Source: Periplaneta americana | Taxonomy: Eukaryota; Arthropoda; Insecta; Blattodea; Blattidae | Length of the DNA stretch: 64,000 nt | Direction: 5' to 3' | NCBI RefSeq assembly: GCF_040183065.1 | Contig: NC_091124.1 | Span: forward strand, 63,074,001 to 63,138,000 | Part shown: positions 53,861 through 63,176 of the stretch, in pieces | How the letters are laid out: every line of letters starts with the position of its first letter | Position numbering within the stretch: the first letter of the stretch is position 1 | Position numbers and translations under genes: made by a program | The notes under the pieces: model-generated | What the model saw: only the letters and a program-made list of their open reading frames with translations | What the model was told of the DNA's origin: nothing | The model's database searches: none

Positions 53861-54455
53861 TTTATACCATTAAGTACGAGAAAAATTCGTACCGGCACCG
53901 GGAATCGAATCCAGGACCTCTCAGCTGTGCGCGCTGAGTGCTCTCTAACCAACTGAGCTATGCCGGGACCCGATTCACGACGCCGGCCGAACTCCTCTCG
54001 TAGTGTTACGGCCTTACTGCCTGCACTTGAGACGATACACGTCATATATGTACAGGAGCGCATATTACATGACTTTATGGCCATATTCAACAACAGACCT
54101 CATTCATATTTGATACATATATGATGTTAACAGTTTAAAGAAACTGTTGTTGAATATGGCCATAAAGTCATGTAATATGCGCTCCTGTACATATATGACG
54201 TGTATCGTCTCAAGTGCAGGCAGTAAGGCCGTAACACGATACTACGAGAGGAGTTCGGCCGGCGTCGTGAATCGGGTCCCGGCATAGCTCAGTTGGTTAG
54301 AGAGCACTCAGCGCGCACAGCTGAGAGGTCCTGGGTTCGATTCCCGGTGCCGGTACGAATTTTTCTCGTACTTAATGTATAAAAACAAACTGACTAGTCA
54401 TATTAGTCGAGCAAAATATAATGAGGTGGGCGAGACCTCATTCATATTTGATACA
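53861..54455. mobile_element. palindromic double SINE (head-to-head tRNA-like copies)
   Basis: The left arm (53869-54096) and right arm (54144-54376) are reverse complements that differ by one 5-bp insertion (gatac) in the right arm. A 47-bp centre separates them. Each arm contains a tRNA-like head with a good A box (tagctcagttggttagagagc) and B box (gggttcgattccc), transcribed outward from the centre. The right arm continues into a unique tail ending 'gacctcattcatatttgata', and the central loop contains the same tail word (acctcattcatatttgatacat). The 12-bp duplication taatctaatgta flanks the unit, so it apparently inserted as one 595-bp dimer. Confidence 0.92.
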
Positions 54456-54467
54456 TAATCTAATGTA
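54456..54467. repeat. target-site duplication, right copy
   Basis: taatctaatgta, identical to 53849-53860. Confidence 0.85.
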
Positions 54468-55496
54468 GCACACGTAATAGTGATTAGTGTTCCTACAATA
54501 GTAGATTAAATGAAAATGATCTCAAAATATCTACAAGCACTAAATTCCTTAATATAGAATTGGATAGATAAATCACTTGAACTGTAAAACAAAACACACA
54601 TAGAATATTATATTAGGTACTTGTAAATTGAGCTCTGCCTGTTATGCGTTAAGTTTCTTATCTTCTATTGGCGATATAAATAGGCTTAAGATCGCATACT
54701 TCACATGAGAGATACGATTATGAAAGACGTAAAAAAATTATACAAAAGTATATGATACGTAATAAGCAGATTTATTCAATTTATACGTATAAAAATTCAC
54801 TAGTTTTCTACTTTTGTTATACAGTACAATGAAATATTAGATAAGGAGACGGAAAATGGATACGTAAATAAGAGAAATGATTAGGAAGTTGGAAGACATT
54901 GAAAGGGGGTAACAAATCCAGAGGGGCTCAGATTAAGGAGTGTAAACAGTGATAAGGTGAGGGGCCCACTGTAAGAAGGAGCTACGCCACAAAATTCTAA
55001 TCAGTGAATTTTCATGTTATTTAGGTACTTCCTACAATATGTTGCTCATTTTCCTAAACTATATAGATGTGGCAGTGCACGAGCAAATGTCAGAGCACTC
55101 TTACTAATTCTAGGATACGACCCTTTTCGTAACATACTTATTTTTCTCACGTTATGGTTAATGTGGCATAGCTCCCTCTTGCAGCAGACCACTCAATTAT
55201 TAATGTGCTGACTGCAAATAAATTTGTAGTAAGCGAGGTGGAATTAGCGAGGAAGAAGAGTGCAAGAAAGGCAAGGGTTGCAAAAGTGATCAAATAAGAA
55301 TAAAGAGAGAAGAAATTGTCAAGTGTCAGAGGAAAGTGTAAAGAGTGTAGTAAGACAGACATGTAAACAATAAATTAAGTGAATGAATATCAGAATCAAA
55401 TGAGAGGTAAAAGGTGAGATCGGTAATGAAATTCCAGAAAAGTACAGTATATATTTAATGTGTTTAGGAAGACGAGCTGACAAACTGAATAAGTAT
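54468..55496. other. no gene recognised
   Basis: AT-rich spacer. The minus-strand frame at 55147-55362 is hydrophobic by composition, without recognisable features. Confidence 0.4.
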
Positions 55497-55538
55497 ATAT
55501 TATTTAATGTATCGAAGTACATATATTTCCATGCAGAT
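55497..55538 (-). repeat. SINE 3' fragment, left of the solo LTR
   Basis: The reverse complement matches 56849-56893 of a neighbouring SINE copy (tgcatggaaat..atgtacttcg.tacattaaataat). The SINE resumes at 56620 on the far side of the LTR, with AGAT present on both sides. Confidence 0.9.
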
Positions 55539-55560
55539 TGGGGGTGGAATCGTTGTTGTG

Positions 55561-55706
55561 TTCCCACGTTGGACGCCATTTGTGGGTGAAGTGGTCGTTA
55601 TTGTGGCCCCACGTTGGGCGCCATTTGTGGGTGTATGTCGTTATTGAGTTCCCACGTTGGACGCCATTTGAGGGTGAGTGGTTATTGTGACCACACGTTG
55701 GGCGCC
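55561..55706 (-). repeat. four tandem PBS-like units in U5 (solo LTR)
   Basis: Units of 40-45 bp each contain an 18-base word related to GCCCCACGTTGGGCGCCA on the plus strand. One unit matches that word exactly. The same array is in the right LTR at 63688-63833. Confidence 0.9.
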
Positions 55707-55808
55707 ATTTGAGGGTGGGTGCGTCTCGATGTTGCGTGAGATTCACTCAGGGTAGCCGAGGTACTGTTGTGGTATAGGGTGATGTCGGGAATAATACCAA
55801 GCCGGCTA

Positions 55809-55816
55809 CTTATATA
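55809..55816 (-). promoter_or_regulatory. TATA box of the LTR promoter
   Basis: TATATAAG on the minus strand. The copy in the right LTR is at about 63936-63943. Transcription would begin about 25-30 bases further left and enter the PBS-like array. Confidence 0.6.
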
Positions 55817-56619
55817 AAAGGCAGTGTAAATTCCAAAACTATAAGTTTATTGTCGTATTCACTTGGTAACCCTAGAGTATGTATTTCCGGCTGACTTATA
55901 ATTCAATCGTTGGTCGCACTTCTGTATCGACTCTATGGCGGCTCTGAATAAGCTCTATCCGATACTACAAATTCAATATTCTGTCCAGTACACTATGACA
56001 CGAAGCGAAATAGTAGTCCTGTCGACACCAAACGAAGTAGTTATTCTGCCCTGTATGTAGGGCCGCCGACACGAAGTAAAGTTGTTTTGATGATCTCCGC
56101 TCCGAAGCGGAATAGTAGTCGTCATCTCCGCTCCCCGTCACCCTTATTTATAAAAACCTATCCTACGCTAAAACTAACTATCCTATTGGTTAAAAACTAC
56201 GTCACTAACTGGCCTAAAATCTATTCCCTATTGGTCCAAAGTGACCTCATAAGCTGGACCAAGATCTCTTCTTATTGGGCGCGAAATATGTCATCTCTAA
56301 ATTTAAACTTTGGATTTCCCATAACATCTAATTAGTTTGTATATCTCACAAGAATACCCGTTCTTTGGAAAACCCAAGCTTGGCAGTATCTTTCCCACGG
56401 GTCTAGTCCGACTCCGGCTTTTATGCTTCATCGAGTCTATACGAAACCCCGCTCAAGGTGGCCCTAAATCTGTCCGATGCTGACAAGTGACGAAACACCT
56501 GTGTGAGGAAGCTAATTCTAACGAAGTCGCCAGAACATCCCCGCGAATACATGTAATAAAAATATGGAGATATCACTTCGCTAATAAATCGGTCTCTCCC
56601 TCTCCTAATTACTGCTTCA

Positions 56620-56682
56620 AGATATTCTGCGTCATCATACGATGAAAGAGTAATGGAACGGAGAAAAATTCTCTCCGGCGCT
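56620..56682 (-). repeat. SINE 5' portion, right of the solo LTR
   Basis: It continues the SINE begun at 55497: 'agatattctgcgtcatcatac...gagaaaaattctctccggcgc'. It pairs as an inverted repeat with 56790-56850 (two or three mismatches). Confidence 0.85.
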
Positions 56683-57038
56683 GGGAACTTAAACTGAGAC
56701 GATTCTGTCCGACGCCGGGGTGGGTATCCGGTGTGGCTTAGTAGATAAAGCATCAGCACGTAGAGCTGAAAACCCGGGTTCAAATCCCGGCGCCGGAGAG
56801 AATTTTTCTCCGTTCCATTACTCTTTCTTTGTATGATGACGCAGAATATCTGCATGGAAATGTCATATGTACTTCGGTACATTAAATAATATATATGATA
56901 TGCGTAAATCACTTCGTGATTTAAGACGGCGCTTATTCCGTCGGATCCTGGCCAACTAGTCACTCATAACGAGTGCACCTCAGCACATGTGTGGACTTCA
57001 GTCCTACGTTCATAGACATCTATGACGTAGTGCAGAGG
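56683..57038 (+). repeat. SINE copy, plus orientation, head-to-head with the previous one
   Basis: The tRNA-like head (tggcttagtagataaagcatcagcac; B box gggttcaaatccc at about 56776) is followed by the body 'gagaatttttctccgttcc', then 'cattaaataatatatatga', 'cacttcgtgatttaagacggcgctt' and 'cgttcatagacatctatgacg'. With the reversed copy on its left it forms a second head-to-head SINE pair, like the one at 53861. Confidence 0.8.
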
Positions 57039-57430
57039 ACTGCTTCAAATGCCCATCTACATAACCATTGGAAATTCCCGAAAGAGGTTCCAATATTATG
57101 AGATGTCCCCGCTTTCTGCCTATAACTAGCCTCATAGTTCCCCCACGCGATCAGCCGGTAACACATTATTTACAATACAGTGAGATTACAATGTCACTAC
57201 AAACTATTACAATAAATATTACATATATCTTCACAAGCCTTTCTATGTACACAACTCTCACACAATAAGCACAACAATGTACAGTTTATATTCACATTTA
57301 CATATGTACAATCCCATTCATTCACATATTTACAATTGTTTATTCATTGATCAGTTACACACTCTGCGTGCTTGGTTGTACCAGCCGCCCTGTACAGGTG
57401 CACCTAGCTGTACGCGTGAGACTAACCATC
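57039..57430 (-). other. 3' untranslated region of the retrotransposon, possible polypurine tract
   Basis: Between the integrase stop (57431) and the SINE lies AT-rich sequence. On the minus strand a purine-rich GTGGGGGAAC at about 57138-57147 precedes TATGAGG and could be the polypurine tract. ACTGCTTCA at 57039-57047 equals the last nine bases of the LTR and might be all that remains of the element's own 3' LTR. No full 3' LTR is seen. Confidence 0.4.
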
Positions 57431-59053
57431 CTACTCTTTCTCATTCCTGCCTCCTAGCCTCTCCTGTTTGAAAGGCCGCAAGAGTTGCTTGTGGTACCTA
57501 CCAACAGGTTTACTTTTTCCCCTTTCTACCAATTCGAAAGTATGGTCTCCGTATTTACTCTTAATTTCGTAGGGCCCCTTGTACAGTAGCTCCATGCGTG
57601 AGTAACGTCCTCTAAGGGCGGAAGATAACTTCACGTCCCTTAGCAATACCAAATCGCCGGGTGAGGGCTCCCATTTGTGGCGATATCTTTTGACTTTACC
57701 GAGTCTATACTCAGCCTTTTTCCTGATTCGGTCGAAAGCTAGTTTACACAGTAGTTCCGCACTAGGAGGCTCACCCTCCTGTATTGCCTGCGGCAAACTC
57801 TTTATCATGGGATCGGGATCGATCCCTAACATAAGTTTGATCGGAGCTATTCCGGTCGTTGGATTGATAGAGTGGTTCATGACCCTCTCAATCACCTCAC
57901 ATTGCCTAAACCAGTCCTTATGGTTTCGGTGACACAGAATACGGAGGTACAATGATATATCCCTAAGCGCTCTTTCGCAGGGATTACCGCTGGGAAAGTA
58001 TGCGGAGCAATTGTACAGCTTCACGCCCGCATCTTCCAGCCTTTTGCAAAACACTTTCGATTTATGTACCGACACATTGTCACTGAGCACCGCTGTTACC
58101 GGACCGTAAGTCGGTATGTAATCTCTAACCAGCTTGTCAGCACACAATTTACTAGAGATATTTCTTAAAGGGTAAATCTTTACAAATTTTGTGAAGACAT
58201 CATACGTAACAAATATGTACCTGTGTCCGAAGGACGATGTGGGCATTGGACCGTGTTCGTCCACTGCTACAAGTTCATTCTTTTTACCCCTGATAATGGC
58301 CTGTGGTACATTGTCATACCTTACATTTAGAGGTTTCGCCCTCTGGCAGACTTCGCAACGAGATATTACCCTTCTAACCTTCTTTGACAGTTGCTTAATA
58401 TAAAATGATTCTGACATAGTTAAAATGATCCTATCACTCCCAGAGTGACACATAGATAGGTGAAAGTTATTTATAAGTTCATTCTCCATACTCGCAGGTA
58501 TGTATATCTTCCACTTCTGGATATCCCTACCATGCAATTTATACAGGATACCAGAGCGCAATCCATACACTTCGTCTTTCACCTGTGAGATTTCTCTAGC
58601 TTTGTCCATTAAGGCCCTTATCGTGGAATCCTCCTGCTGCAAATCTGCAATTTTCTGAAATTTTCCCGTCAGAGCTCCATTCCTCGTGGAATCAATTTTC
58701 ATCACGGCAATTTCATACGCGGGGGCGGTGATAGTTTCCGGTAGCCCCGATTTGGAATTCAAACGAGAGAGACAATCACCAAAGATATTGTCTGCCCCCG
58801 GAATATGTCTGATCGTCACATCATGAGCCAAAATTTCGTGCACATATCTAGATATTCTAGAGTTCGTCAATTTGCATCTACTCAGAAACGCTAGGCTTAC
58901 ATGGTCAGTAAATATGATTATCTGCCTATTAAAGATATACTGACGGAACTTCTGTAGTGCGAAGTACACAGCAGAAATCTCTAGTTCCGTGATGTCGCTT
59001 ATTATCTTCATGGGTCTGACATCGAATTGCTCCATATCCATATGAAGACGCAT
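57431..59053 (-). pseudogene. pol: pol, distal part: RNase H C-terminal half and integrase
   Basis: This 540-codon frame begins inside RNase H, with the Glu of TELEISAVYFAL at about residue 25, IIIFTDHVSLAF at about 50 and IPGADNIFGDCLSRL at about 90. Integrase follows. The zinc-binding HHCC has His198, His203, Cys233 and Cys236. The catalytic Asp265 (AVDEHGP), Asp325 (VLSDN) and Glu360 (NPCERA) are all present, with the usual DDE spacing. The C-terminal part (GDLVLLRDV, YKGPYEI) is the basic GPY/F-like module. No chromodomain follows. The first residues belong to the RT frame, so translation depends on a shift near 59030. It is listed as a pseudogene because that shift lies in the middle of RNase H and is probably a mutation. 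Confidence 0.92.
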
Positions 59054-60329
59054 CAGTATAAATGTGAAAAGGTAGGCTGTCGTTAGGCCTTTCCAGCAGA
59101 ATTGAGTCGGCGAAAAGCAGTTTCGTTCGATCGAATGCTTCCTGCTCTGCCGACCCCCACCTGAAGGGTGTATCCTTCTTCAACAATGCTCTGAGTGGGG
59201 CTACATGCTTAGCATAATTGACGAGAAACCGATTCTGGTATTGTAGGATACCTAGATATCTACGAACCTGTTTCCGGTTCCGCGGCGGCGGGATCCTCGA
59301 AATGCTCTGAATTCTCTCTTGGTCCGGTCTAATTCCGTCAGACGAAATTACGTAACCCAGGAAAACTGTCTCAACTTTAAAAAATGCTGTTTTCCCCAGC
59401 TTGACTGTCATACCAGCCTCTCTCAATTTAGTAAGTACAAAATCAATATCCCTAATATGCCTATCCACATTATTGCCATATATAAGAAAATCGTCAATGT
59501 ACTGTGCCAGAAAACCTTTCGTCGAATCACCAAAAATTATGTCAAGTGCCCTTAGTAGCGCAGATCCAGAACTCGCGATGCCGAATGGGCATCGGGTATA
59601 CTGATAAACTTTCCCGTTATGTAGGAACGCTGTGAATTTTCTCGAGTCCTCGTCAAGCGGAATCTGCCAATACGAACTGGTCAAGTCCAAACTAGTGAAT
59701 ATAGAACAGTCACTGATACGGCCTAACAAAGTGTCCACTGACTCCGTCCTGAAATTATCTTTAACTGAAAACGAGTTAACGTGTCGGGCATCGATCGTTA
59801 CTCTTAAGCTTCCATTGGGCTTCCTAACCCAGCACAATGCATTTACGTAAGGCGAGTCCGATACTTCTATAACTCCGTCTTTTAACATATCATTTATGAC
59901 TTCGTCTGCCTGATCCCTTAAAGATAGGGGGATGGGTCTACATTTATGCCGAAATTCCTCCATTCCTACCACCTTAATTTTGTGTGTATACACTCTACAC
60001 AGACCCGGCGCGTCTGAAAAGACATTTAAATGGCTACCTACAACATCCATTAAGCGTTTTCTTTCACTCTCACTCAGGCCGTGTGCCTGGTTAACTTTAT
60101 CTCTCACTATTTCGAAAGTATCTGTCTTCCTATTGTTAGACGCGACTACCTGCCTAAGATCGCCAAGCGAAATCTCATTACAATATCTGGCCCTACCGCT
60201 AATGAGATTACGTCCTATTTGTCTCGCCTGGACTAATTCGCCGATACATAACTCGCATTCTCCGCAGCCTACTTGACACACTCCCCTAGTTACCTCGTTA
60301 CCTTCCCATCTCTTCCGCGGTTCTTTCAT
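58929..60329 (-). pseudogene. pol: pol, proximal part: reverse transcriptase and start of RNase H
   Basis: In the 466-codon frame, residues 95-165 form the RT N-terminus (RPIPLSLRDQADEVI). The first catalytic Asp is Asp215 in FTSLDLTSSYWQIPL. The YIDD box is at 277-280, and LGYVISSDGIRPDQ and KQVRRYLGILQYQNRF cover thumb and connection. RNase H opens with IYTDASSYGYGA (first catalytic Asp at about 425). After about residue 435 the frame leaves the RNase H sequence and ends at 58929; RNase H continues in the other frame. The start ATG (60329) directly follows an in-frame TAG and overlaps the end of pro by 32 bases. An earlier CGECELC motif (22-27) is of unknown use. Confidence 0.92.
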
Positions 60330-60882
60330 CTAACTCCGATCTATCGCTATCCCTACTGAATGGGACATGGCCTACACTGCCGTTACCTGCCGTAACCCCT
60401 AGCCTGTTTTCCCTGAAATCTAATAGCGCGTGCCATTCATAGAAGCTTTCTACTCCAATAATGATGTCGGTAGTCAACCTTTGTATCACAAGAAAAATAG
60501 CATTTAATTTCACGTCTCCGCACTCTAACTCGAACCATACTTGATATTTTACCTTTTCCTTTTTCTTGCTTAGGGCGCCTGCACAGTACAGTGAACATAT
60601 CGGTAACGTTTGCAGTTTTATTCCTGAATCCCTAACCTTTTGAAAAAATTCCAAGCTGCATACATTATTTGTGGAGCCCGAGTCCAACAACACACAACAC
60701 TTTGTCCCAAATATTTTAGCATCTATATAAGGCAATACATAAGTCCCATTATTTTCTAACTCTGGGTTAGTAATATCGCTCTGTCTCTTTACGCTTACCG
60801 CGTTGGTGGATTCTTTTGACAGTGGCTTACTGCACTTAGCTACAGAAATCTCCGAACCCTTGAGACTTCTGTCTAGCAGTTT
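60298..60882 (-). CDS. pro: pro: retroviral-type aspartic protease
   Basis: The frame stays open from the gag-pro frameshift site (60879-60885) to the stop at 60298. Around residue 18 of the part beginning near 60735 it has the active-site motif VLLDSGSTNN. IIGVESFYEWHALLDF lies later, as the flap-distal ILG-like block. As in other retroelements it would cleave Gag-Pro-Pol. It has no strong own ATG (TTG near 60735), which fits expression by -1 frameshifting from gag. The stop overlaps the RT frame, which lies one base further on, so a second recoding event, reinitiation or a mutation is needed to reach pol. Confidence 0.88.
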   Translation of the reverse strand, partial: KLLDRSLKGSEISVAKCSKPLSKESTNAVSVKRQSDITNPELENNGTYVLPYIDAKIFGTKCCVLLDSGSTNNVCSLEFFQKVRDSGIKLQTLPICSLYCAGALSKKKEKVKYQVWFELECGDVKLNAIFLVIQRLTTDIIIGVESFYEWHALLDFRENRLGVTAGNGSVGHVPFSRDSDRSELDERTAEEMGR

Positions 60883-60885
60883 CCC
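60842..60885 (-). promoter_or_regulatory. -1 ribosomal frameshift signal at the gag-pro junction
   Basis: On the minus strand, the heptamer GGGAAAC (60885-60879) is in the correct phase (G GGA AAC in the gag frame). It is followed by TGC and the gag stop TAG (six bases), then by an 11-bp stem: ACAGAAGTCTC (60872-60862) pairs with GAGATTTCTGT (60852-60842), with one G-U pair and a 9-base loop. Slipping back one base enters the open pro frame. GGGAAAC is a slippery heptamer known from retroviruses. Confidence 0.88.
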
Positions 60886-63176
60886 GAGTGCGACGCAGTC
60901 GGTTCCACTGCTATCTCGTCTCTATTTCTACTATTTATAGGCTCCCGGCCCATACTCATTCTGACCGGACTTTGCTGACGTCCGTTCATGTCTCTATTCC
61001 TGCTTTGTCCCACGTTACACTGTGTAGGTGGCCTATTGCACCCTTGTGAGGCCATTTCTTGTAGGACGTCTCGCCTATCTCTCTCCTGCTCCTGTCTCCT
61101 CCAATCACCTCGATTTTGCGGTCCCCTGCTAAAATTAGGCTGCCAGAATCCCTGTCTGTAATTCCTGTTCCGAAGCCAGTGTGGTTGGGTTCTAAGCCTA
61201 TTATTTCCATTTTCTTGTCTTCCCGTGTACCATCGTATGTGGTTAACCCTACGCACGGGACCAACACCTCCTCGATCGTTCCTCATCCTGTTATGACTAC
61301 TCTGGTTATTCCTACTATTATTGTAAGGACCCCCAAAGGGCGGGTCAATCCTTCTCTCCCTGTTGGGACCATTCCCTCCGTTCTGACCATTATGGTATCG
61401 ACTATATGCATTGTTGGGGCTCCTGACACCACCCCAGTTACCCTGATTTTGGGCTCCTGTCCTTGGGGATGAAAAGGCCGTACTTGCCCCCTTCCCCGCT
61501 TTCTGGTCGGTGGGGCTTGAACCCTTTCCTTTGCCATGTTCATAATCTGCCTGTCCACTACATTCATAGTGCGTGGCGTCCGAACCATCCAGCGCAGTCA
61601 ATAAATCTATTGTTTCCCCGAAGTCTCGGGGCCCTGCTACGATCAGATTATACCTTATGTTCTCGGGATACTGCGAAATCACAGTTTGGATCAGCTCTGA
61701 ATCCGGTATTGGCGGATTGAGGCTTTTCCCTTTCTTAACAAGTTCAAGAAAATAATCTATCATAGAGACGCCTCTTCCCGCGTCAAACCTGCTCTGTTTA
61801 ATTTCCTTCCTAATTCTTTGTTGTTGTCTTTGTCCCCAGTATCTCTCCGAAAATTTTTCTCTGAATTCCTCATAAGTGACATTATCCCCTAGGGCCACTA
61901 GCGCCCAGTTGAGTGGTCGGCTCTTTAGGCTCTTTCGTACGACAGTCATTTTTAAGTCATCCGGCACCCCTCTTACTCTAAAGTACGTTTCTAGCTCACT
62001 TATGTAGTTATGTGGGTTTGAAAATTCAACCTCATCAAAAATAGGGTAACCAATCTCATTCAAAATGTGAGTGGGGTACTGGGGACGGCCTAAATATGCC
62101 TTGTCGTTTACATTCATCAACTCACTACGCACATCATCCCGTGAGGTCTGACATTCCTCACCAACACTATTGTTAACATGTCTTACATTTATGTTGCTAC
62201 CTGATGCCGGGCTCTCACTTGTGCCCTCTTGTCTAGAAACTGCACGGTCCGAGCTGCTATGTCCGCTTAAATTTGCGGGACTACCCCCATTTAGTACGTC
62301 GTTTATTGAGTTTAGTTTACTTCTTAATTCTTCCAAACATTCGTTATCCGCCCTTTCTTTATTCTTTATGGCTCGCTTGAGACCGTCCACTTCCTGATCC
62401 ATCTCACCTATTTTCTCTTCCACCGAATTCTGAATTTCCCGAACCTTCTCCACTATCGTTTCCTCCACAGCTGATTTTAGATCGCTATTCTCTCTGGTAG
62501 CGCTATCTCTAACTCTAACTTCTAAATCCTTCATACTTTCTGACATCCTATCCATAGCTATCTTCAATTGGTTCTCCATTCCGATCCCATTCTCGGTTAA
62601 TTTCCCCTCTAGCTTCTCTATTTTGTCCTCCATCTTGTTTCCTCTTTCCGCTAATTTTGCAATATGATCTCTAATCTCTTTCGAACTTTCCCCCAATCTA
62701 TTTTCCATTTGTTTTATCTGCTCTCTACTTTCCCTTGAGTTATTTTCTAATTTACTTTCCATTTGTTTTATTTGTTCTCGACTTTCCCTCAGAATCTGCT
62801 CTCTACTTTCCCTTGAGTTATTTTCTAATTTAGTTTCCATTTGTTTTATTTGTTCTCTACTTTCTCTTGAGTTGTTGTCTAATTTAGTTTCCATTTGTTT
62901 TATTTGTTCTCTACTTTCCCTTGAATTATTTTCCATGAAGTGTCTCATCTGCTCCCACAACTGTTCTAGCGTCATTTCCCCTTTGCCACTGTCTCTACTC
63001 TGTTGCTTTTCCACCGTTCGCTCTCCCTCTATTTCTTGTCCTGCGTTATTCTCGACCTCCTCCCTAATTTCCATAATTTCCTCGTCCTTCCTTTGCTCCA
63101 TGGTTCCCTTGTTTCTATTTCCTCGTCTTTCTCGTATTTTCCTAACTACCTTACTCCTATGGCTACGTAGTATCAT
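60873..63176 (-). CDS. gag: gag: capsid polyprotein with long coiled coil and 18-residue repeats
   Basis: The 767-codon frame starts at 63176 (MILRSHRSKVVRKIRERRGN, basic N-terminus). Residues 30-290 are highly charged and predicted coiled coil. Residues 83-161 hold four tandem repeats of NNSRESREQIKQMETKLE, one with an extra ILRESREQ. A retrotransposon Gag capsid region spans about 375-530 (YISELETYFRVRGV, WGQRQQQRIRKEIKQSRF, MIDYFLELVKKGKSL). The C-terminal third is Gly/Arg/Asn-rich (GGNGPNRERRIDPPFG). I see no CCHC zinc knuckle, so RNA binding may rely on the Arg/Gly region. The frame is intact. It ends HSGNC and TAG at 60873, within the frameshift signal. Confidence 0.93.
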   Translation of the reverse strand: MILRSHRSKVVRKIRERRGNRNKGTMEQRKDEEIMEIREEVENNAGQEIEGERTVEKQQSRDSGKGEMTLEQLWEQMRHFMENNSRESREQIKQMETKLDNNSRESREQIKQMETKLENNSRESREQILRESREQIKQMESKLENNSRESREQIKQMENRLGESSKEIRDHIAKLAERGNKMEDKIEKLEGKLTENGIGMENQLKIAMDRMSESMKDLEVRVRDSATRENSDLKSAVEETIVEKVREIQNSVEEKIGEMDQEVDGLKRAIKNKERADNECLEELRSKLNSINDVLNGGSPANLSGHSSSDRAVSRQEGTSESPASGSNINVRHVNNSVGEECQTSRDDVRSELMNVNDKAYLGRPQYPTHILNEIGYPIFDEVEFSNPHNYISELETYFRVRGVPDDLKMTVVRKSLKSRPLNWALVALGDNVTYEEFREKFSERYWGQRQQQRIRKEIKQSRFDAGRGVSMIDYFLELVKKGKSLNPPIPDSELIQTVISQYPENIRYNLIVAGPRDFGETIDLLTALDGSDATHYECSGQADYEHGKGKGSSPTDQKAGKGASTAFSSPRTGAQNQGNWGGVRSPNNAYSRYHNGQNGGNGPNRERRIDPPFGGPYNNSRNNQSSHNRMRNDRGGVGPVRRVNHIRWYTGRQENGNNRLRTQPHWLRNRNYRQGFWQPNFSRGPQNRGDWRRQEQERDRRDVLQEMASQGCNRPPTQCNVGQSRNRDMNGRQQSPVRMSMGREPINSRNRDEIAVEPTASHSGNC

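Larger units (their letters stand above)
55539..56619 (-). mobile_element. solo LTR of the gypsy-type family (1081 bp, TSD AGAT)
   Basis: It begins TG and ends CA, with AGAT at 55535-55538 and 56620-56623. Its first 335 bp are the same, by eye, as the LTR starting at 63666. On the minus strand U3 contains three CCAAT boxes (ATTGG on plus at 56185, 56230 and 56275). A TATATAAG box is at 55816-55809. U5 contains four tandem units resembling the tRNA-Lys primer-binding site, near the inner end (55561-55706). It interrupts a reverse-oriented SINE, and the SINE sequence is continuous across it, so it behaves as a solo LTR left after recombination. Confidence 0.93.

Noticed and set aside
53935-54345. 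Two functional tRNA genes
   Set aside because: They have good Pol III boxes but sit inside a flanked SINE dimer, and the sequence continues into SINE bodies.
55504-55746. 80-codon frame as a gene
   Set aside because: It lies in the solo LTR and mirrors the frame at the right LTR.
55539-56619. 3' LTR of the element at 57-64 kb
   Set aside because: It is flanked by AGAT and continuous SINE sequence on both sides, and no polypurine tract adjoins it; it is better read as a solo LTR.
57431-60885. Envelope gene in the retrotransposon
   Set aside because: No frame with a signal peptide and transmembrane segment lies between integrase and the SINE.
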